A stretch of 64,000 nt of DNA, from assembly GCF_001571325.1 (NCBI RefSeq), contig NZ_BCTO01000047.1, forward strand, positions 1 to 64,000. Direction: 5' to 3'. The DNA is from Delftia tsuruhatensis NBRC 16741. GTDB lineage: Bacteria; Pseudomonadota; Gammaproteobacteria; Burkholderiales; Burkholderiaceae_C. A model generated the notes under the pieces. It had not been told where the DNA came from and searched no databases. It saw only the letters and a program-made list of their open reading frames with translations. Both the position numbers and the translations under genes were made by a program. Positions 24,611-32,807 of this stretch are shown here, piece by piece (positions within the stretch are counted from its first letter, which is position 1; each line of letters starts with the position of its first letter).

Positions 24611-25443
24611 GTGGCTAACACCACTTCCCCAGAGGCCCCTCAGAACGATTATGCTCGCTGCCCTCATGGCACGACGTTCCGTAAGCAAAGAACTGTGGCG
24701 GCAGCTACAGTCCCTCATTCCCTTCTGCCAAAGGCGGTGCGCGCAAGCTCGCAGTCAGCGATGAGGCAGCCCTCAACGGCATCTTGTTCGTGCTGCAAAC
24801 AGGCGTTCCATGGGAAGACCTTCCCCAATCTCTTGGGTACGGCAGCGGCATGACCTGCTGGAGACGCCTGCACGACTGAAATGCCGCTGGTTTATGGGAG
24901 CAGTTGCACCAAGCCATGCTGACTCGCTTGCGTGAACATGAGCAGATCGACTGGAGCCGGGCCAGCATTGATGGCTCCTCGGTACCAAGTCCCAGAGGGC
25001 CAGGAATCGGGCCCCAACCCCACGGACAGAGGCAAGCTCGGCTCCAAACGACACATCGTCGTAGATGCCAGGGGCATTCCTCTAGTGATCTTGGTCAGCG
25101 GTGCGAATAGGCAAGGCTCCAAGATGTTCGAGAAGTGCGTGGACGCGATTCCTGCGATTACAGGCTTGCCAGGGCGTCCCCGTAAAAGACCAGCCAAGCC
25201 ACACGCCAACAAATGCTACGACTTCAAGCGTTGCCGAGCCCACCTAAGGCAGCGAGGCATTGAGAGCAGTGAGCGGCTGGCTGGGCAAGCACCGGTGGGT
25301 GGTGGAGAGGACACACAGCTGGTTTGCAGACTTTGGCAAGCTGCGAATCCGCTTTGAAAGACGACTGGATATCCACGAAGCGCTGCTGAAACTGGCAGCG
25401 GCGATGATCTATGTGCACTTCGTGGATCGGTGGAGTTAGCCAG
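24611..25443 (+). mobile_element. remnant of an IS5-family insertion sequence
   Basis: About 830 bp bounded by imperfect terminal inverted repeats: GTGGCTAACACCACT at 24611-24625 and, on the other strand, CTGGCTAACTCCACC at 25443-25429. TTAAA occurs just outside both ends, possibly a trace of the target duplication. The inside encodes one decayed DDE transposase. The element lies between pilA and the GT41 gene and probably arrived with, or rearranged, this AT-richer patch. It is non-autonomous now. Confidence 0.7.
24651..25439 (+). pseudogene. IS5-family transposase, inactivated
   Basis: Reading through all frames recovers a typical short DDE transposase: ELWRQLQSLIP; after a frameshift near 24730, GILFVLQTGVPWEDLP; then a TGA in place of Trp near 24878, LWEQLHQAML and IDWSRASIDGSSV; another shift near 25010, then GKLGSKRHIVVDARGIPLV; a small deletion/shift near 25270; and finally HRWVVERTHSWFADF to the stop at 25439. 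The first catalytic Asp (IDGSS) and the Glu (VVERT) remain, but the second Asp is Asn (HANKCYD instead of the usual HADKGYD). Several independent lesions show old inactivation. Confidence 0.85.
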
Positions 25444-25460
25444 TCTTAAAATTCGGCGAG

Positions 25461-27407
25461 TTATTTAACTGAAGACTCGAGAGATAGACACCACTTGCAC
25501 CATATCTCTCGCCAAGATGCCTCCAGGCTGCGAGTTAAAATCAGCGCCATTTCCTTATTCGCCTTATCAACCTTAGCCGGCAACACTTTTCGGATACAAG
25601 CCAATTCCTCCAGATTTTCACTCCATTGAACAGCCTTTGCGATGTAATCGTCGATATCTTGACAACAAAAATCGAATAACCCATAACCTCGCATTATGGA
25701 ATCTCCAACACGCGATATGGCACTATTACTGGTTAGCACGATCGTTGGCACTCCCATCCCAACTGCATGCAAGGTAGTGGTTCCACCATTATAAGGAAAG
25801 GTATCTAGCATCAAGTCAATGCGCCCATGCAATTCCAAATAGCCCTGCAATGGCAAACGCTCCACAAATATCAACCGATCGGTATCCACGCCTCGCGCCT
25901 GCATATGCAGGCGGACCTTTTCAGCATATAGGGACGTTGAGTTCCCTAGCAACAGACGGGCTGTCGATGCCCGCACGAGAATCTCTGCCCAGGCATCCAG
26001 CACGCTCAGACTGACTTTGGAAGGGTTGTGCAGACAACCGAAGGTAAATGGCTCTCCCTTAAGGCAAGGTAGCTCTTGAAATACCGGCCGACGATCATCC
26101 ATCGCGAAAACTCCTGCAGCAGGCAGGCGCAACAAGCGCTCGCTATTGAATCTATCAGTCACCCCCTCCGGATCCAAACTATGGTCGGTGATACGCCAGT
26201 CGATCGCGGTAAGACCCGTGGTCGACTGGTATCCCAACCATGTCATCTGTATAGGGGCAGGTCTTCTTGCGAACACTGGCAACCGATTGTTGGCCGTATG
26301 CCCAGACAGATCCAGCAATATATCGATACGATGCTCGAAAATATCACTGAACAAATCATCGTCACTCCATCCCCCGCAATCTACCCAACGATCTGCATGT
26401 GTCTTTAGCCTCTCGGTATGCTCATCCCCGATAGGATTGGTATAGTAGCAGTGAATCTCAAAACTATCATGATCATGGTTTTTCAGCACAGGCTCAATAA
26501 AAAATCTCAAGGCATGATCGCAGAAATCACCGGACACATAGCCTATTCTCAAAATTCTTGCGCAATCACGCAGATTTTGGTGCACAGGCCAAGAATCTTT
26601 GTGCGGATCCTCGAATATACTTGCATAGCGCCTATGTTCAAGAAACTTTTCCTCAACATCAATACTTGATGCCGATTGAAGCAAAAATAAATAGTTACTA
26701 AAAAACTCCGGAACACCGGAATCGACTTCAATGGCTTGACGCGCGTAAATCAGGGCATTCTCCAAATCTCCACTTTGTCGATAAGTGACTCCAAGATTGG
26801 CGATAATTGCGGCAGATCCAGGCTTGATTTTCAACGCTGCCAGATAGTGAGGAATTGCTGCTTCACTCTGGTGAGAGCAGAATAAAAGGTTGGCAAGGTA
26901 TAGCTGGTATTCAAAGCATTCAGGTGCTCGCTCCACGGCGTTCAGCATGATATCCATGGCCTCCCGAGGCCGTCCCAAGCGAAGAAGCAACTGCAGAAAA
27001 TCCGGATAGACCGGTAAAAAATCCGGATTAACCTCCAGCAGCCTGCTCCAACTCGTCGCCGCTTCCTCCTCAAGACCCAGCACCATCTGTGCTTTGCCCA
27101 TCAGAAACCAGGCATCATGGCTATGCGGCAGCAGCCGTGTAGCCTGCGATAAGCCGGCCAACGCTTGCTTGGGTCTGCCGGCCTCCAGATTACTGAATCC
27201 AAGGCCCACCAATAATGAAGCCTCAGTGGGGCTTTCTGCAATGGCTTTCTCATACAGTTGCGCAGCAACATCCCAACGCTCTTGTGCGACGGCTTGATTG
27301 GCTTGCAGACGAAAATTTCGAGATACAACGGTAGTCTCAACCTGTACATCTGCTACCTTTCCTTCATTTTTAGATCTACCAAAAAGCAAGGCAAGAATCT
27401 TCTTCAT
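25461..27407 (-). CDS. TPR-containing O-GlcNAc transferase-like glycosyltransferase (GT41)
   Basis: 648 residues. Residues about 30-260 are tetratricopeptide repeats. From about 290 the sequence follows the OGT/SPINDLY catalytic fold: RIGYVSGDFCDHAL, DILLDLSGHTANNRLPVF, IQMTWLGYQSTTG, FGCLHNPSKV and the nucleotide-sugar loop DTFPYNGGTTTLHA. Such enzymes put a sugar on Ser/Thr of proteins; in bacteria, targets include flagellins and adhesins. There is no signal peptide, so it acts in the cytosol. Its place beside pilA suggests pilin as substrate (inference). Base composition is clearly AT-richer than the core genes, suggesting transfer. A 98-residue gene lies 17 bp upstream on the same strand. 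Confidence 0.88.
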   Translation of the reverse strand: MKKILALLFGRSKNEGKVADVQVETTVVSRNFRLQANQAVAQERWDVAAQLYEKAIAESPTEASLLVGLGFSNLEAGRPKQALAGLSQATRLLPHSHDAWFLMGKAQMVLGLEEEAATSWSRLLEVNPDFLPVYPDFLQLLLRLGRPREAMDIMLNAVERAPECFEYQLYLANLLFCSHQSEAAIPHYLAALKIKPGSAAIIANLGVTYRQSGDLENALIYARQAIEVDSGVPEFFSNYLFLLQSASSIDVEEKFLEHRRYASIFEDPHKDSWPVHQNLRDCARILRIGYVSGDFCDHALRFFIEPVLKNHDHDSFEIHCYYTNPIGDEHTERLKTHADRWVDCGGWSDDDLFSDIFEHRIDILLDLSGHTANNRLPVFARRPAPIQMTWLGYQSTTGLTAIDWRITDHSLDPEGVTDRFNSERLLRLPAAGVFAMDDRRPVFQELPCLKGEPFTFGCLHNPSKVSLSVLDAWAEILVRASTARLLLGNSTSLYAEKVRLHMQARGVDTDRLIFVERLPLQGYLELHGRIDLMLDTFPYNGGTTTLHAVGMGVPTIVLTSNSAISRVGDSIMRGYGLFDFCCQDIDDYIAKAVQWSENLEELACIRKVLPAKVDKANKEMALILTRSLEASWREIWCKWCLSLESSVK

Positions 27408-27424
27408 ATCGCTTCCAGATCAGA

Positions 27425-27721
27425 TTATTGCATCTGCATCACTAACCAGTCCGTCAACTGGCTGGCATATGCTTCCGGGCAGCCCTCATCACGCAGGCTC
27501 CACAAAAAACTATTGGCAAGTTGACTGCGCTGATAGAAATTCAGCTTGTTTTCCAGCTTGAATTTCTGCACCAATCGATCTGCCTTGACTAAGGTCTTTT
27601 GTGCTTTCTCCATGAACTTAGCATCTTTCTTCATATGGGAAGAATTGAGCTCCCCCATGATGAAGCCCGCCAAATACTTACCAAACATCTTTACATGTTT
27701 TGTCTGAAAAAACTTTAGCAT
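27425..27721 (-). CDS. unknown 98-residue protein, first gene of the GT41 operon
   Basis: No family is recognised. The protein is basic and largely helical, with many Lys, Phe and Gln residues, no signal peptide and no membrane helix; a possible coiled stretch covers about residues 25-60 (SSHMKKDAKFMEKAQKTLVK). It ends with hydrophobic residues WLVMQMQ. An AGGGG sequence 11 nt before the ATG is a plausible ribosome site. It lies 17 bp upstream of the GT41 gene and shares its low GC, so it was probably acquired with it and may be an accessory or chaperone for glycosylation. Confidence 0.65.
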   Translation of the reverse strand: MLKFFQTKHVKMFGKYLAGFIMGELNSSHMKKDAKFMEKAQKTLVKADRLVQKFKLENKLNFYQRSQLANSFLWSLRDEGCPEAYASQLTDWLVMQMQ

Positions 27722-27808
27722 CTCTGAACCCCTATTTTAATAAGGTTGCATCCGCGGCTAAATAAAATTGGCACCCAAACCCGTACCAACGGCATCAACG
27801 CATACCAA

Positions 27809-28282
27809 TCATTGCCGGGATGAATCCGACTTCCCCCCCCGCTTCTCCACCACCCTCACTTCCTCCATCACCATGGATTTGTCCACCGCCTTGCACATGT
27901 CATAGACCGTGAGCAGGGCCACCTGCACGGCCGTGAGCGCCTCCATCTCCACCCCGGTCGGACCAATGGTCTCCACGGTGGCAAGACAGCGGACGGAAGA
28001 CGTTTCGGGCAGCAACTCAAACTCCACAGCCACCCGCGTCAACGCCAGCGGATGGCACAGAGGAATCAGGTCACTGGTCTTCTTGGCAGCCATGATGCCG
28101 GCGATGCGTGCAATGCCCAGCACGTCGCCCTTCTTGGCCGTGCCGCTCTGGATGATGGCCAGGGTTTCGGGCTGCATGGTGATGCGGCCCTCGGCGACCG
28201 CGATGCGGTGGGTTGCGGGCTTGGCGCCGACGTCGACCATGTGGGCCTGGCCCTGGGCATCGAAGTGGGTGAGGGAAGACAT
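27809..28282 (-). CDS. moaC: cyclic pyranopterin monophosphate synthase MoaC
   Basis: 157 residues. With MoaA it converts GTP-derived 3',8-cyclo-7,8-dihydro-GTP to cyclic pyranopterin monophosphate, the first intermediate of molybdenum cofactor. Conserved marks: VDVGAKPATHRIAVAEG, the catalytic LIPLCHPLAL, ETIGPTGVEMEALTA and the late YDMCKAVDK. Cytosolic hexamer in known cases. It stands alone here, divergent from the bepA-like gene, with no other mo genes in the window. Confidence 0.97.
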   Translation of the reverse strand: MSSLTHFDAQGQAHMVDVGAKPATHRIAVAEGRITMQPETLAIIQSGTAKKGDVLGIARIAGIMAAKKTSDLIPLCHPLALTRVAVEFELLPETSSVRCLATVETIGPTGVEMEALTAVQVALLTVYDMCKAVDKSMVMEEVRVVEKRGGKSDSSRQ

Positions 28283-28434
28283 GGAAGCTCCTGAAAATGC
28301 ACGGGCCGGTCTACGCCAGTCCTGACACGCTGGTCAGTCCTGCCATGAACGTTCGGCGAACCGAGGCATCATAGTGGGGTGTTCCACCGCCCCGTGACTA
28401 TGCACGGGCCCGGCCCCTTGGTTCTTACCTGCCC

Positions 28435-30060
28435 ATGCGCCCATCACGCCTGAAGACACGTATCGCCGTTGGCCTGCAGCTGCTGGCGGCCTCTCTCACC
28501 ATCGCAACGCATGCACCCGCACAGGCCCAGTTGCGCCTGCCCACCTTGGGCGATGGCGCAGCCACGACTACCAGTGACGAGCGGCGCCTGGGTGACCGCA
28601 TCATCCGCTCGCTGTACCGCGATCCGGACTACATCGACGATGCGGTACTGCAGGAGTATGTGGAAGGCATCTGGCAGCACCTGGTCGATGCGGCGCGCAC
28701 GCGGGGCGAGCTGTCGGACGAGCTGGAAGAGCGCTTTGCCTGGGAGATCCTGCTGGGGCGGGACCGCTCGGTCAACGCCTTTGCGCTGCCCGGCGGCTAT
28801 CTGGGAGTGCACCTGGGACTGATCGGCGTGGTCAGCACGCGCGACGAACTGGCTTCGGTGCTGGCGCATGAATTGAGCCACGTCACCCAGCGCCACATTG
28901 CGCGTCTCATTGCCCAGCAGGGCAAGCAGACGCCGCTGATGATCGGCTCGATGATCCTGGGCGCCCTGGCCGCCAGCCGCAGCCCGGATGCCGCCATGGC
29001 GATGATGATGGGCGGCCAGGCGCTGGCCGTGCAGAACCAGCTGAACTTCTCTCGCGACATGGAGCGCGAGGCCGACCGCATGGGTTATGGCTTGATGGCG
29101 CCTGCGGGCTTTGCGCCGCAGGGCTTTGTCACCATGTTCGACAAGCTGCAGCAGGCCAATAGGCTCAATGACAACGGCAGCTGGCCCTATCTGCGCAGCC
29201 ATCCGCTGACCACGGAGCGCATGGCCGACATGCATTCACGCCTGCCGCGCGGCGTTGCGCCCGCGCCCGCCCCTTCCCTGGAACACGTGATGATGGCCGC
29301 ACGGGCCCGCGTGCTGTCGCGCCCGGGCGTGGACGTGCTGCGCCAGTGGGCCGAGCTGCCGCGCTCCACCAGCTTTGGCAGCCAAACACCGACCCAGCAG
29401 GTGGCACAGTTGTATGCCGCCACGCTGAGCGCCGTGCAATTGCGCGATTGGGCCGAGGCGCGGGAAATGTCCGGGCGCCTTCAAGCGGCCACGGCCGCCG
29501 ATCCCGGCGCCCTGCGGCAGGCCAAGCTGCTGCAGGCCGAACTGGAGCTGACAGCCGGCAAGCCCGGCGCCGCGTTGCAGGCGTTGCCACCGCTCTACCT
29601 GCCTGCAGCCGCACCTGCCCAGGCCAGTCCCACGGAATCCGTCCCCGCCAAGACAACGGAAAGCGGCCCCAGCCTGGCCACCGTCAATGTGGTCGAAAGC
29701 CGTGCGGTGCGCCGGCCCGAGCTGCTGATGCGCACACAGATCCTGCTGCGCGAGCAGGGCGCCGCCAGCATGGCAGGCCCGCTGCAGACCTGGGTGACGG
29801 ACCACCCGCGCGATGCCAGCGCCTGGCAACTGCTGGCCCAGGTTCAGCGCTCTCAGGGCCAGGAGCTGCGCGCGCTGCGCGCCGAGGCCGAGGCCCAGGT
29901 CGCGCACTACGACTATGCGGCCGCGGTGGATCGCTTCAAGGCAGCGCAGGAACTGGCCCGCAAGGGCGGGCCCAAGGTGGATTTCATTGAAGCCTCCATC
30001 GTGGACACGCGGCTGCGTGCCGTGGAGGAGCTGCTAAGGGAACAGGCGCGCGAGAAGTGA
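28435..30060 (+). CDS. bepA: M48-family periplasmic metalloprotease, BepA/YfgC-like
   Basis: 541 residues. A signal peptide (about 1-32, cut after AQA) sends it to the periplasm. The M48 catalytic HELSH lies at 145-149, with the third zinc ligand in MEREADRMG, about 70 residues on. The C-terminal half carries TPR-like helices (from about 300), as in BepA, which degrades misassembled LptD and other outer-membrane proteins or helps them mature. The first in-frame ATG is used. The last 27 bp overlap the converging holin-4-type gene. Confidence 0.88.
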   Translation: MRPSRLKTRIAVGLQLLAASLTIATHAPAQAQLRLPTLGDGAATTTSDERRLGDRIIRSLYRDPDYIDDAVLQEYVEGIWQHLVDAARTRGELSDELEERFAWEILLGRDRSVNAFALPGGYLGVHLGLIGVVSTRDELASVLAHELSHVTQRHIARLIAQQGKQTPLMIGSMILGALAASRSPDAAMAMMMGGQALAVQNQLNFSRDMEREADRMGYGLMAPAGFAPQGFVTMFDKLQQANRLNDNGSWPYLRSHPLTTERMADMHSRLPRGVAPAPAPSLEHVMMAARARVLSRPGVDVLRQWAELPRSTSFGSQTPTQQVAQLYAATLSAVQLRDWAEAREMSGRLQAATAADPGALRQAKLLQAELELTAGKPGAALQALPPLYLPAAAPAQASPTESVPAKTTESGPSLATVNVVESRAVRRPELLMRTQILLREQGAASMAGPLQTWVTDHPRDASAWQLLAQVQRSQGQELRALRAEAEAQVAHYDYAAAVDRFKAAQELARKGGPKVDFIEASIVDTRLRAVEELLREQAREK

Positions 30061-30381
30061 CTCGATGGCCAGGCCCAGCAGCGAGTAGATGAGCGCGCCC
30101 AGCATGGCCGCCCAGAAGCCCGCGACATGAAAGCCGCTGAGCAGGCCCGAGGCTGCCCAGAACATCAGTCCGTTGACCACGAAGAGAAACAGCCCGACCG
30201 TCACGATGGTCACGGGCAGCGTCAGCACCACGAGGATGGGCCGCAGCACCGCGTTGAGCAGGCCGATGACCAGCGCCGCGATCATGGCCGAACTGAAGCT
30301 GTTGACCTGCACGCCGCCATAGAGATAGGCCACGACCAGCAGGGCACCGGCGCTGAGCAGCCATTTGATCAGGATTTTCAT
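30034..30381 (-). CDS. small membrane protein, phage-holin-4-like (DUF) family
   Basis: 115 residues with four predicted membrane helices separated by very short loops, in the pattern of the Phage_holin_4_2 family. Despite the name, these are widespread chromosomal proteins in bacteria and nothing phage-like surrounds this one. Motifs include the GLLNAVLRPILVVLTLP turn and the FVVNGLMF helix. Role unknown. It converges on bepA with a 27-bp 3' overlap. Confidence 0.82.
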   Translation of the reverse strand: MKILIKWLLSAGALLVVAYLYGGVQVNSFSSAMIAALVIGLLNAVLRPILVVLTLPVTIVTVGLFLFVVNGLMFWAASGLLSGFHVAGFWAAMLGALIYSLLGLAIESLLARLFP

Positions 30382-30455
30382 GCGGGCAGCATAGCAGCAG
30401 CCGGCAGATCCGGGTTGAGGCGGCGCACTGGGAACCGTGGACCGGAGAACTCCAT

Positions 30456-30488
30456 GAAAAACGGCATCCCGTTTTCCGGGATGCCGTC
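30456..30488 (-). terminator. terminator downstream of the 30534-30992 gene
   Basis: On the minus strand: GACGGCATCCCG, GAAAA loop, CGGGATGCCG, TTTTT. The 10-bp perfect stem lies 45 bp past the stop codon of the gene at 30534-30992. Confidence 0.88.
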
Positions 30489-30533
30489 CTGACAGTGATC
30501 GCCTGACCAGAGCAGCCAGGCAGATGCCAGCCT

Positions 30534-30992
30534 TTAGACCATCGCTTCCTCGAACACCAGGCCCATCAGCGCGCCGATGGCCGCCAGCGTTCCCGGAAGA
30601 TTCCAGCGCCGGCCCAGCGGGGCTGCAGGCGCCACGGCTGGGGCCGTGGCTTCCTGCTTGGGGCGGCGCGCATCGACGATCTGGGCCGCGCCATGCTCCT
30701 GCTGGAGCTGGGCCACCAGTTCGGCCAGCGGCCCCTTGGCCAGCACCGGCGTGATTCGGCCTGCACTGTCACCGAACACCGGCAGCAACTGGGCAAACAG
30801 CTTGTCGGCCCACTTGCCGCGCCAGCTTTCGCGTGCGCTGTGGCTCACCCATTTGCTGACACGGTGGGTTATGCGCGGTGCGCAGGCCACCAGCAACCAG
30901 TGCGAGGACTGGGCCTGCGGCGAGGCGGCCAGGGCCTGGACCAGAGGCAGGGCGTAGGAAGCGTCATCCACGTAGACGATGATGGGGTTCAA
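30534..30992 (-). CDS. conserved-looking hypothetical protein (152 aa), TTG start
   Basis: I do not recognise a named family. The N-terminal part starts with a beta-strand-like NPIIVYVDDASYALPLVQAL and alternates strands and helices to about residue 115 (LLVACAPRIT, ITPVLAKGPLAELVAQL), like a small Rossmann or universal-stress fold. The C-terminal part has a polar Ala/Pro linker and a final hydrophobic helix (TLAAIGALMGLVF). No ATG suits; a TTG at 30992 follows AAGGAC by 5 nt and places the first strand at the very start. A longer frame reaches 31097 but is unconvincing. A terminator follows. Confidence 0.6.
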   Translation of the reverse strand: MNPIIVYVDDASYALPLVQALAASPQAQSSHWLLVACAPRITHRVSKWVSHSARESWRGKWADKLFAQLLPVFGDSAGRITPVLAKGPLAELVAQLQQEHGAAQIVDARRPKQEATAPAVAPAAPLGRRWNLPGTLAAIGALMGLVFEEAMV

Positions 30993-31126
30993 AGCAAGTC
31001 CTTGTCGAACTGGGTTTGCGGGGTGGGACAGGCGGGCGGTCAAAGCCGCCCTTGCACTGGATTGTCGCGAATCGGCGCGGGAGGCCAGACAGGCCAACCC
31101 GGCGCCAACCTCAACTTTTCAGGAAA

Positions 31127-31867
31127 TCAAGCTCCGTGGGCATCCGCCTTGGGAGCAGGACGGCGCGAAGCGATGTACTTGCCCAGTGCCAGCACCAGCA
31201 GGGCTCCGAACACGCTGGCACCGTACTTGAGCATGTCGGTCTGGGGCAGCTTGACCATCCAGTCCCACTTCTCCGTATTGGCGAAGACGGGGTCGGTGAC
31301 CAGCATGCCGCCGGCAATCCAGCCCAGCAGCATGCCGCCGGCCACGATGATGATGGGGAAGCGCTCCATCAGCTTGATCACGAGCTGCGAGCCCCAGACG
31401 ATGATGGGGATGGAGATCAACAGACCCAGCACGACCAGCAGCAGTTGGTGTTCGCCCGAGCTCTGTGCGGCGCCGGCGATGGCGATCACGTTGTCCACGC
31501 TCATCACCAAGTCGGCGACGATGATGGTCTTGATGGCCGCCAGCAGCTTGTCGCTGCCCTGGATGTTGTCATGGCCATCTTCATCAGGCGCAATCAGCTT
31601 GATACCGATCCACACCAGCAGCAGTGCGCCGACAAACTTCAGGAAGGGCAGCGCCAGCAGCGTCATCGCGAAGGCGATCAGGATGACGCGCAGGATGATG
31701 GCGCCAGCCGTGCCCCAGATGATGCCCTTCTTGCGCTGCGCGGGCGGCAGCTTGCGGCAGGCCAGCGCGATCACGACCGCGTTGTCCCCGCCCAGCAGGA
31801 TGTCGATGATGATGATTTGGCCCAGGGCCACCCAGAACGGGGCGTGAGTCAGAAAGTCCAAGTCCAT
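31127..31867 (-). CDS. TerC-family membrane protein (paralogue 2), manganese-riboswitch controlled
   Basis: 246 residues with about seven membrane helices and the paired acidic motifs GGDNAVVIALACRKLP and ADLVMSVDNVIAIAG. The closest family models are E. coli Alx and Bacillus YkoY, which carry or help export manganese. The ATG at 31867 has GAGG upstream; an in-frame GTG extension to 31954 is unlikely. A 252-nt leader carries a clear yybP-ykoY riboswitch (32024-32157), which strongly supports a manganese role. It shares about half its residues by eye with the paralogue at 21066-21758. Confidence 0.92.
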   Translation of the reverse strand: MDLDFLTHAPFWVALGQIIIIDILLGGDNAVVIALACRKLPPAQRKKGIIWGTAGAIILRVILIAFAMTLLALPFLKFVGALLLVWIGIKLIAPDEDGHDNIQGSDKLLAAIKTIIVADLVMSVDNVIAIAGAAQSSGEHQLLLVVLGLLISIPIIVWGSQLVIKLMERFPIIIVAGGMLLGWIAGGMLVTDPVFANTEKWDWMVKLPQTDMLKYGASVFGALLVLALGKYIASRRPAPKADAHGA

Positions 31868-31997
31868 AAGGTCCTCGCTGTTGAGTACGGCCGGCGAGAA
31901 CTCCTCCCTCCTGGAGAAACACCCACCAGCACAGAAAGACCGATGCGACGACACAGCGCCTACCCGGGCAAGGACATGCCTGGCTCAGGGGAGAACA

Positions 31998-32029
31998 CCT
32001 TGATCGACCGTCATCAGGTCCATCAAAGG
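31998..32029 (-). promoter_or_regulatory. hairpin overlapping riboswitch P1, likely expression platform
   Basis: Transcript reads CCUUUGAUGGACC, loop UGAUGAC, GGUCGAUCAAGG. CCUU, GAU and GACC pair with AAGG, AUC and GGUC, leaving one bulged U and a G-G mismatch. The CCUUUG strand is also the 3' strand of riboswitch helix P1, so the two pairings exclude each other. No U-run follows, so control by an intrinsic terminator is unlikely. Confidence 0.6.
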
Positions 32030-32157
32030 TCTTGCTCGGCTGCGGTATGCACCGCAGCCCGGAAGGCCGGAAGCTTGCGCTTCGTATTGACGACCATTCC
32101 GATGCCGGCGCGGTGGCTTTGCAACCACCCCTGCCGGCAGAGAGCTACTCCCCTTCG
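32024..32157 (-). promoter_or_regulatory. yybP-ykoY manganese riboswitch
   Basis: Read on the minus strand, the leader contains the family's invariant parts in order: CGAAGGGGAGUAGC (5' P1 strand and L1), the P2 hairpin CUGCCGGC...GCCGGC region, GUCGUCAAUACG, then GCCGAGCAAGACCUUUG (L3 and 3' P1 strand). CGAAGG pairs with CCUUUG to close P1. In known members L1 and L3 dock and bind Mn2+, switching on exporters at high manganese. It lies 157 nt upstream of the TerC paralogue 2 start codon. Confidence is high because four separate conserved segments match with correct spacing. Confidence 0.93.
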
Positions 32158-32375
32158 AACCTGCGGATTGCAACACAAAGCCGCTGCGGCACGCAAGTAA
32201 AAAAACCCTTCAATTCCACGGAAAGCACAAGCAACACATCCCGCACTCCTTTTATACATCTGCCCCCAACGCTTCACTATTCATAGCAACCCTGAAGCTG
32301 ATGGAGTGTTGCAGCAGTGCCCGGCCGAGGACTGGCATGCGCCTTATCATCGCTGTCCCTTCCCCTTGCCCGTCC

Positions 32376-32807
32376 ATGACCGCACTGCACATCACCGATA
32401 TCGAAGCCGCCATCAACTACTGGCGAGAGCGCCACCCGTCCCCGGATGGTGTGCTGCTGCAGCCCGAAGTACGGGCCCTGGCCGAGGTGTACGCGCTGAT
32501 GATCTTCTGGCATGAGACCGAAGTGCAGGTTGAGGGCTTTCCCTCGCACGCCATGGCAGCCTGGCTGGCCTGGTACGACACGACCCCCGATACGCCCTGC
32601 ATCGCCATCTGCTCCACCAGCCAGGGCGACGAGAAATGCAAGGGTTGTGGCCGCAGCTTCGACGAAGTGCAGATGTGGACCGCCATGGAGCCACCACAGA
32701 AGCGCGCCGTATGGCGCAGGATCACGACAGAAGGCGACTCCTGGCGCTTTACCCGCTATGCAGAGCGTGCGGCCGAGCGCGCGGACATATCGCGCAAACC
32801 CGGCTGA
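32376..32807 (+). CDS. DUF3717/DUF1289-type protein with a CxxxC...CxxC motif
   Basis: 143 residues from the ATG at 32376. The N-terminal part (ITDIEAAINYWRERHP) resembles DUF3717. The C-terminal part carries CIAIC, then 8 residues, then CKGCGRSFDE, the DUF1289 signature, which may bind iron-sulphur or zinc. No membrane segment. Function is unknown in both families. It stands alone on the plus strand, 219 bp from the riboswitch on the other strand. Confidence 0.75.
   Translation: MTALHITDIEAAINYWRERHPSPDGVLLQPEVRALAEVYALMIFWHETEVQVEGFPSHAMAAWLAWYDTTPDTPCIAICSTSQGDEKCKGCGRSFDEVQMWTAMEPPQKRAVWRRITTEGDSWRFTRYAERAAERADISRKPG

Noticed and set aside
27722..27808. Possible molybdenum-cofactor riboswitch around moaC
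   Set aside because: Neither this AT-rich gap nor the 152 bp upstream of moaC shows the conserved Moco RNA core.
30034..30381. Phage-holin-type protein as evidence of a prophage
   Set aside because: The family is common on chromosomes and there is no integrase, attachment site or phage structural gene nearby.
31868..31954. N-terminal extension of TerC paralogue 2 from a GTG at 31954
   Set aside because: The extension is polar and unlike the family start; the ATG at 31867 begins directly before the first helix.
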